The translations under genes and the position numbers were made by a program. Of a stretch of 8,471 nt of DNA, positions 5,178 to 8,471 are shown one piece after another. Numbering within the stretch: position 1 is the first letter of the stretch; each line of letters starts with the position of its first letter. Below the pieces are notes generated by a model that had not been told where the DNA came from, ran no database searches, and saw only the letters and a list, made by a program, of their open reading frames with translations. Source of the stretch: an uncultured archaeon (GTDB lineage Archaea > Korarchaeota > Korarchaeia > Korarchaeales > Korarchaeaceae); contig CALJEO010000114.1 of NCBI GenBank assembly GCA_938073845.1, positions 1 to 8,471 on the forward strand, in the 5' to 3' direction.

Positions 5178-6665
5178 ATGGCGGAGGGGAAAGAGAGCCT
5201 GATCCTAGGGAGGTTCAAGAAACCCCTCGAAGTCAAGGATCTCCCGAAGTTCCCGGGTTACGCAGCGATGATAGGCCCTGGCATCGTTTGGGCCGGGCTC
5301 TCCCAGGGATCCGGGGAGCTCATATGGTGGCCCTACATGGTGGCGAAGTACGGCCTCTTCTTCCTCAGCTGGTTGATATTCTACGCCTCCCTCCAGTACT
5401 GGATAAACCTGGAGATAGCAAGGTACACGATGGCCACTGGAGAAGGAATATTCGAGGGATTCCATAGGGTCCACAGGATCTACGGGTGGGTCATGTTCAT
5501 AATGAGCATGATAGTGATGCTCTGGGTTGGAGGTTATGTTTCAAGCGGTGCTACCGCTCTAGCGGCCCTCACTAACTTCCCCACGGGCTGGGACGCCGCG
5601 GGCCAGACCAGGTTCTGGGCCGAGTTAGCGATAATACTTATATGGATCATCTTCATACTGGGACCCGTTGCGTACAAAGTCGTTGAGTACATTGAGGTAA
5701 TCGCTGCTATGGTCTCCTTCTTCGGTATGCTCATAGCTGTGCTCCTCTCTCCCGCAGTGGCAAATGTCGCGGGCGAGTTCCTCCCAGCCCTAGTACCCTG
5801 GTACGCCAGTGGGTTCAACATGGTGCCCCCGAACTTCGATAAGGCTGACATGAACATATTCATAACGCTGATAGCCTACACAGGTGCTGGAGGATTCTGG
5901 AACCTCCTCTACGGCTACTGGGTCAGGGATAAGAACGCCGCTATGGCAGCTCATATAGGGAGGGTCACGAGTCCAGTCACGGGAAAGCCCGAACCCATCC
6001 CCGGAGTTGGGGTGGCTTTCAGAGATACCGATGAGGTCAGGAAGGAGTGGAAGGAGTGGATGACCTGGCAGTGGGTGGAGAACCTGATAGGAGTCGTCCT
6101 GAACACGATAACGATAGCGCTCACGACACTCTTAACTTACGCAGTCCTCAGGCCGGAGTACCTGGCCACGGGGAAGCTCCCAGCTGGCTGGAAGCTGGTG
6201 GTCTACCAGGCTGAGTGGCTCGGCCACATCTGGGGGGATGTGGGCAGGGGGATCCTATACATAGTGGGCTTCTTCTTCCTGGTCGATGCCTACATAACGG
6301 CCTTGGACGGGGCTGGCAGAACCGTGGCGAGCAACCTCTACACTATACCTAAGGTACCTGAGAGGATCGAGTACCGTAAGATCTACTACTACGTCGTCAC
6401 GATATTCACCGTGATAGGTATGATAACTGTTCTTCTGGAACAACCCGGCGTCTTGGTACTTACAACAGGGGTCACGAACATGCTCATAATGGTCATCTTC
6501 ACCTGGGTCTTCTTCTACCAGAACTTCTACCTCCTGCCCAAGATACATCCCGCTGGCAAGGTGGTCAGACCCTCCTGGGTCGTCTTCGTGTTCCTGCTCA
6601 TAAGTGCGATCTTCTTCACCTACTCGTTCATCCTCTACCTGGGAGTTACCTTCAAGCTCTGGTGA
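5178..6665 (+). CDS. NRAMP-related membrane transporter lacking the classical DPGN motif
   Basis: A 495-aa polytopic protein of the APC superfamily, related to NRAMP (COG1914-like) cation transporters. About 11 TM segments fall near 30-50, 54-78, 103-131, 146-163, 170-195, 225-247, 296-322, 355-378, 399-419, 423-451 and 464-490, the NRAMP number. TM1 starts with the family GPG (33-35), but where classical NRAMPs carry DPGN this one reads GSGE (44-47); TM6 has GAGGFWN (236-242) where the MPH motif is expected. The Asp, Asn and Met metal ligands are thus not conserved, so Mn2+/Fe2+ transport should not be assumed. A soluble stretch (about 250-295, with KPEPIPGVG) joins TM6 and TM7. ATG 5178 is supported by a BRE/TATA box at 5123-5138 and a GGTGATC ribosome site 3 nt upstream. 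It is divergent from a two-cupin operon, which suggests shared regulation and substrate. T-tracts follow the stop. Confidence 0.85.
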   Translation: MAEGKESLILGRFKKPLEVKDLPKFPGYAAMIGPGIVWAGLSQGSGELIWWPYMVAKYGLFFLSWLIFYASLQYWINLEIARYTMATGEGIFEGFHRVHRIYGWVMFIMSMIVMLWVGGYVSSGATALAALTNFPTGWDAAGQTRFWAELAIILIWIIFILGPVAYKVVEYIEVIAAMVSFFGMLIAVLLSPAVANVAGEFLPALVPWYASGFNMVPPNFDKADMNIFITLIAYTGAGGFWNLLYGYWVRDKNAAMAAHIGRVTSPVTGKPEPIPGVGVAFRDTDEVRKEWKEWMTWQWVENLIGVVLNTITIALTTLLTYAVLRPEYLATGKLPAGWKLVVYQAEWLGHIWGDVGRGILYIVGFFFLVDAYITALDGAGRTVASNLYTIPKVPERIEYRKIYYYVVTIFTVIGMITVLLEQPGVLVLTTGVTNMLIMVIFTWVFFYQNFYLLPKIHPAGKVVRPSWVVFVFLLISAIFFTYSFILYLGVTFKLW

Positions 6666-6690
6666 CCCTTACTTAATTTTTTAACTAATC
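6666..6690 (+). terminator. T-rich terminator after the transporter gene
   Basis: Immediately after the stop the sequence reads CTTACTTAATTTTTTAAC with a T6 run at 6677-6682, matching U-rich archaeal intrinsic termination. No GC-rich hairpin precedes it, as is normal in archaea. A second T6 run lies at 6708-6713. Confidence 0.5.
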
Positions 6691-6703
6691 AGGTTTGTAT
6701 AGA

Positions 6704-6717
6704 TTACTTTTTTATAG
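6704..6717 (+). promoter_or_regulatory. Possible TATA-like element or second terminator before the 84-bp copy
   Basis: ATTACTTTTTTATAG contains a T6 run (6708-6713) followed by TATAG. It could be a back-up terminator for the transporter, or a TATA box placing a + strand transcript start near 6738, inside the repeat copy. Such a transcript would be antisense to the 4-TM mRNA. The sequence alone cannot decide. Confidence 0.3.
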
Positions 6718-6800
6718 ATTGGGTGAGCTTAGGTAGAGCAGTAAGATGCCCGACATGGGTATGAGGCTCACCAGGAGCCTTATCCACCTGACGTAGACGA
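6717..6800. repeat. 84-bp direct repeat, copy B (fragment of the 4-TM gene in non-coding DNA)
   Basis: A displaced fragment of the 4-TM membrane protein gene, 2547 bp to the right of its parent and in the same orientation, identical except for T6780. Read on the minus strand it still encodes VYVRWI, then Arg in place of Gly, then LLVSLIPMSGILLLYLSSPN, and reaches a TAA at 6714-6712 just past the repeat end. The minus frame is open back to 6866 and could start at TTG 6840 (42 codons), but no ribosome site or TATA box supports it, so I call it a gene remnant. No terminal inverted repeats, flanking target duplications or transposase are seen. Confidence 0.95.
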
Positions 6801-6941
6801 CCCTTTCATCAAGCGGGAGGAACCGAGGACCCCGCCCCAAGTGATTGAAATTGATGGAGATCGCTCAACCCTTGGGCATTTGAGGTGGCGCATGGACCTC
6901 TAATAGGGGTTGGGGCCGGGGACAGTTATGTAGCCTTTAAT
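6801..6941. other. Non-coding remainder of the transporter-vapB gap
   Basis: Together with the terminator, the repeat copy and the vapB promoter this makes a gap of about 311 bp (6666-6976). I find no gene here: the longest ATG frames are a few codons (such as ATG 6855 and ATG 6893). A weak hairpin ACCTC/GGGGT with loop TAATA is possible near 6896-6910. No tRNA-like or C/D-box-like structure is visible. Confidence 0.5.
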
Positions 6942-6955
6942 GTAAACCTTATATC
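6942..6955 (+). promoter_or_regulatory. BRE/TATA promoter of the vapBC-type operon
   Basis: GTAAAC followed by CTTATATC gives a BRE plus TATA box centred near 6951. Transcription should start about 26 nt downstream, almost exactly on the GTG at 6977, so the antitoxin mRNA is probably leaderless. As usual for VapBC loci, the operon is likely repressed by its own antitoxin-toxin complex, but no clear operator palindrome is visible. Confidence 0.65.
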
Positions 6956-6976
6956 TGTCTACCTTGCTGATTACAT

Positions 6977-7210
6977 GTGGCATCCGAGTATGTAACTGTG
7001 TCCGCGAAGATTCCCAGGGGGCTGAGGGAGCTGCTCGAAAGGTACGGTGTAAAGCCAGGCCCTGTTATCAGGAAGGCACTGGAGGAGGAGGTTCGGCGCA
7101 GGAGGCTTGAGGAACTCGAGGTTAGGGCCAAGGGGCTGGTCGAGGAGCTATCTTTCATCAGCGACGAGGAGATAGCGGAACTGATACGCGCGGACAGAGA
7201 GAGGAGGTGA
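6977..7210 (+). CDS. vapB: VapB-type antitoxin (ribbon-helix-helix-like DNA-binding protein)
   Basis: A 77-aa antitoxin that should neutralise the VapC nuclease encoded next to it and repress their shared promoter. The N-terminus EYVTVSAKIPRGL fits the beta strand of a ribbon-helix-helix domain, followed by helices LRELLERYG (17-25) and a second from about 28 (PVIRKALEEEVRRRRLEEL). The acidic C-terminus (EELSFISDEEIAELIRADRERR in part) fits the toxin-binding tail. The GTG start is supported by a TATA box 26 nt upstream, implying a leaderless mRNA; the overlapping ATG at 6975 is in another frame and stops after six codons. Its TGA overlaps the start region of the toxin gene, the standard coupled VapBC layout. 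Length and layout are typical. The exact antitoxin subfamily is not certain. Confidence 0.82.
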   Translation: MASEYVTVSAKIPRGLRELLERYGVKPGPVIRKALEEEVRRRRLEELEVRAKGLVEELSFISDEEIAELIRADRERR

Positions 7211-7623
7211 TGTACCTCTTCGACTCCAGCTCGATTGTCAACCTGGTCAGGAAGGGATCCCTCAAGCCGCTCGCCGCCGGCGCCACGATCGATCTAGCTG
7301 TTTACGAGGCTGTGAACGCCGTCTGGAAGGAGCATCACCTGTTAAGGAGGGTCAGCAGGCAAGCTGCGGTCGAGTGGGTTAAGATTCTAGCCGAAGTTTT
7401 CAACACGATCCCCGTCTACCCGCTCAGCGGTTTAGGTGAGCTGAGCGAGGTTCTAATATCGATCTTGAGCTTGGCTGTCAGCGAGGGGGTTACTGTCTAC
7501 GATGCCTCGTATATATACGCTGCGAAGGCTAAGGAGCTCACGCTCGTGACCGATGATGGGAAGCTGAGAAGCGCCGCAGAAAAGTACGTGAGATCCTTGA
7601 GCAGCGCGCAGCTAATGACTTGA
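7210..7623 (+). CDS. vapC: VapC-type PIN-domain toxin ribonuclease
   Basis: A 137-aa PIN-domain protein, the Mg2+-dependent RNase toxin of a VapBC pair; known VapC toxins cut tRNA or rRNA to stop translation. Acidic active-site residues are in the usual places: Asp5 in MYLFDSSSIV, Glu33 in AVYEAVNAV, Asp98 in TVYDASYIYAA, and Asp115/Asp116 in LVTDDGKLR, so the catalytic quartet looks intact. The single domain fills the whole length. I prefer ATG 7210, which overlaps the antitoxin stop by one base (TGATG) and gives the standard VapC N-terminus; GTG 7207 would add one residue and a 4-bp overlap. GAGGAGG (7201-7207) lies inside the end of the antitoxin gene, so toxin translation is coupled to antitoxin translation. 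No other stress or mobile gene lies beside the pair. Confidence 0.9.
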   Translation: MYLFDSSSIVNLVRKGSLKPLAAGATIDLAVYEAVNAVWKEHHLLRRVSRQAAVEWVKILAEVFNTIPVYPLSGLGELSEVLISILSLAVSEGVTVYDASYIYAAKAKELTLVTDDGKLRSAAEKYVRSLSSAQLMT

Positions 7624-7685
7624 AGCCTTTGAATTCAAGAACCTCAGTTCTCCGCTCGTTTCTCTTCCCCAGTTATAAGGTTCAC

Positions 7686-7706
7686 GGGTTCCTCGAAAGA
7701 GGTCCC
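7686..7706 (+). other. Short GNRA-capped hairpin between vapC and the DJ-1/PfpI gene
   Basis: GGG-TT-CCTC-GAAA-GAGG-T-CCC can fold into a 4-bp stem closed by a GAAA tetraloop, extended by a GGG/CCC pair across a small internal loop. It lies ~65 nt after the vapC stop and is not followed by a T-run, so it is not an obvious terminator. The rest of 7624-7800 shows no gene or other element. It may be a chance structure. Confidence 0.3.
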
Positions 7707-7801
7707 CCTGGCCATCCCAGTGTTCCCGCTCATGAGCGCTCCTCTTCACCATCTACCTAGCACCTTCGAGTTTCGATAACCCTTTCTCTCCATTTTTTAA
7801 C

Positions 7802-7818
7802 CGATAATGTTTATATGA
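7802..7818 (+). promoter_or_regulatory. TATA promoter of the DJ-1/PfpI-family gene
   Basis: CGATAATG followed by TTTATATGA is a good archaeal BRE/TATA pair centred near 7814, predicting transcription from about 7840. That is right at ATG 7841, so the gene is leaderless or has a leader of only a few nucleotides. A T6 run just upstream (7794-7799) may terminate transcripts from vapBC. Confidence 0.7.
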
Positions 7819-7840
7819 AATACCCTCAGCCTTGCGGGGG

Positions 7841-8410
7841 ATGACCATGCCCAAGAAGGTGCTCATAGTGGCAGGTGATGCCGTAGAAGCCCAGGAGCTC
7901 TTCTACCCATACTGGCGCCTGAAGGAGGAGGGTTTCGAGGTCCACGTAGCTGCACCCACTAAGAAGACGCTGATGACGGTGGTGCATGACTTCGAGCCCG
8001 GATGGGAGACCTACACGGAGAAGCCCGGCTACAGGTTCGGTTGGGTGGATAAGGAGTTCAAGGAGGTGAATCCTGAGGAGTACGACGGTCTGGTCATACC
8101 CGGAGGGAGGGCTCCCGAGTACATCAGACTGAACCCGGACCTGGAGAGGATAGTGAGGCACTTCATGGAGAGCAGGAAGCCTCTAGCTGCCATATGCCAC
8201 GGTCCTCTAGTCCTAACCGCTTACAAGTTGATAGAGCCCGGAATGAACGTCACCTCCTACTCAGCTGTTGCTCCCGACCTTAAGGCCCAGGGAGCCAACT
8301 GGCACGATGAGGAAGTGATGGTGTGCAGGGGGCACATAGTCACGGCCAGGGCCTGGCCCGACCTACCTGCCTGGATGAGGGAGTTCATCAGGATACTGAA
8401 GGGGAGATGA
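7841..8410 (+). CDS. DJ-1/PfpI-family protein (class I glutamine amidotransferase-like fold)
   Basis: A 189-aa single-domain protein of the DJ-1/ThiJ/PfpI superfamily, which includes archaeal PfpI-type peptidases, glyoxalase/deglycase-like enzymes and stress proteins. The first strand is KKVLIVAGDAVE (5-16) with the conserved Glu16; GGRAPE (88-93) follows; the nucleophile elbow AAICHGPLVL (116-125) carries Cys119 and His120. The segment HDFEPGWETYTEKPGY (49-64) marks the subgroup with a long insertion before the central strand, known in bacteria only as 'DJ-1/PfpI family protein'. The cysteine and glutamate are present, so it is probably active, but substrate and reaction cannot be read from sequence. 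ATG 7841 sits at the expected transcript start; ATG 7847 (MPKKVLIV) aligns equally well with relatives, and TTG 7832 lies upstream of the predicted start site. It appears to be a single-gene unit with its own promoter. Confidence 0.9.
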   Translation: MTMPKKVLIVAGDAVEAQELFYPYWRLKEEGFEVHVAAPTKKTLMTVVHDFEPGWETYTEKPGYRFGWVDKEFKEVNPEEYDGLVIPGGRAPEYIRLNPDLERIVRHFMESRKPLAAICHGPLVLTAYKLIEPGMNVTSYSAVAPDLKAQGANWHDEEVMVCRGHIVTARAWPDLPAWMREFIRILKGR

Positions 8411-8471
8411 TTTATCGGTAGCATCCTCACCCAAAACAATTTTTACTCGGTGCGGGGATCAATAGTTATCA

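Noticed and set aside
4709..5236. Longer first cupin starting at 5236
   Set aside because: The extra 60 residues are basic, unlike cupins, and would run across both promoters into the divergent transporter gene; ATG 5056 lies 34 nt from a good TATA box.
5057..5467. 136-codon frame overlapping the transporter start
   Set aside because: Out-of-frame reading of the transporter, low-complexity charged product, no ribosome site.
6717..6800. Insertion sequence or CRISPR repeat as the source of the 84-bp copy
   Set aside because: There are only two copies, one inside a gene, no transposase, no terminal inverted repeats, no target duplication and no spacer periodicity.
7672..7710. tRNA-like or C/D-box RNA in the vapC-DJ-1 gap
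   Set aside because: GGTTCACGGGTTC resembles a T-arm only superficially; no acceptor or anticodon stem and no C or D boxes can be placed.
7826..8161. 111-codon frame antisense to the DJ-1/PfpI gene
   Set aside because: It is opposite the conserved motifs of the real gene and has no domain of its own.

Overview
The window looks like chromosomal DNA of a thermophilic archaeon, most likely from the TACK side (Thermoproteota or Korarchaeota; a Korarchaeum-like lineage would fit, but I cannot prove it). The signs are BRE/TATA promoters about 26 nt upstream of predicted transcript starts, leaderless or near-leaderless genes, Shine-Dalgarno sites matching the archaeal 16S tail (GGTGATC), T-tract terminators, heavy AGG/AGA and ATA codon use, a eukaryote-like Arf-family GTPase, a methanogen-like dihydroxy-acid dehydratase and a VapBC pair.

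Region 1 (1-2078, + strand) is a compact three-gene run. It holds the 3' part of an Arf-type small GTPase whose C-terminal ~115 residues have a predicted longin-like topology, then a separate 153-aa protein with the same predicted order of strands and helices, then a 7-TM membrane protein. A small GTPase, longin-like partners and a membrane protein side by side is the most interesting functional theme here. Region 2 (2110-3771) is a stand-alone ilvD for branched-chain amino acid synthesis, or possibly sugar-acid dehydration.

Region 3 (3814-6665) is a divergent unit around a ~120-bp two-way promoter region. Leftward run two overlapping small cupin genes and a 4-TM protein gene; rightward runs an 11-TM NRAMP-related transporter that lacks the classical DPGN metal-binding motif. 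The arrangement suggests uptake plus processing of one unknown substrate. An 84-bp piece of the 4-TM gene is repeated, with one mismatch, in direct orientation just behind the transporter (6717-6800). Any + strand transcript through that copy would be antisense to the 4-TM mRNA.

Region 4 (6666-8471) starts with ~310 bp of non-coding DNA carrying the 84-bp copy. A vapBC-type toxin-antitoxin pair with a probable leaderless GTG start follows, then a ~217-bp gap with a GNRA-capped hairpin and a clear TATA box, and finally a DJ-1/PfpI-family protein. No rRNA, tRNA, CRISPR array or intact insertion sequence was seen.
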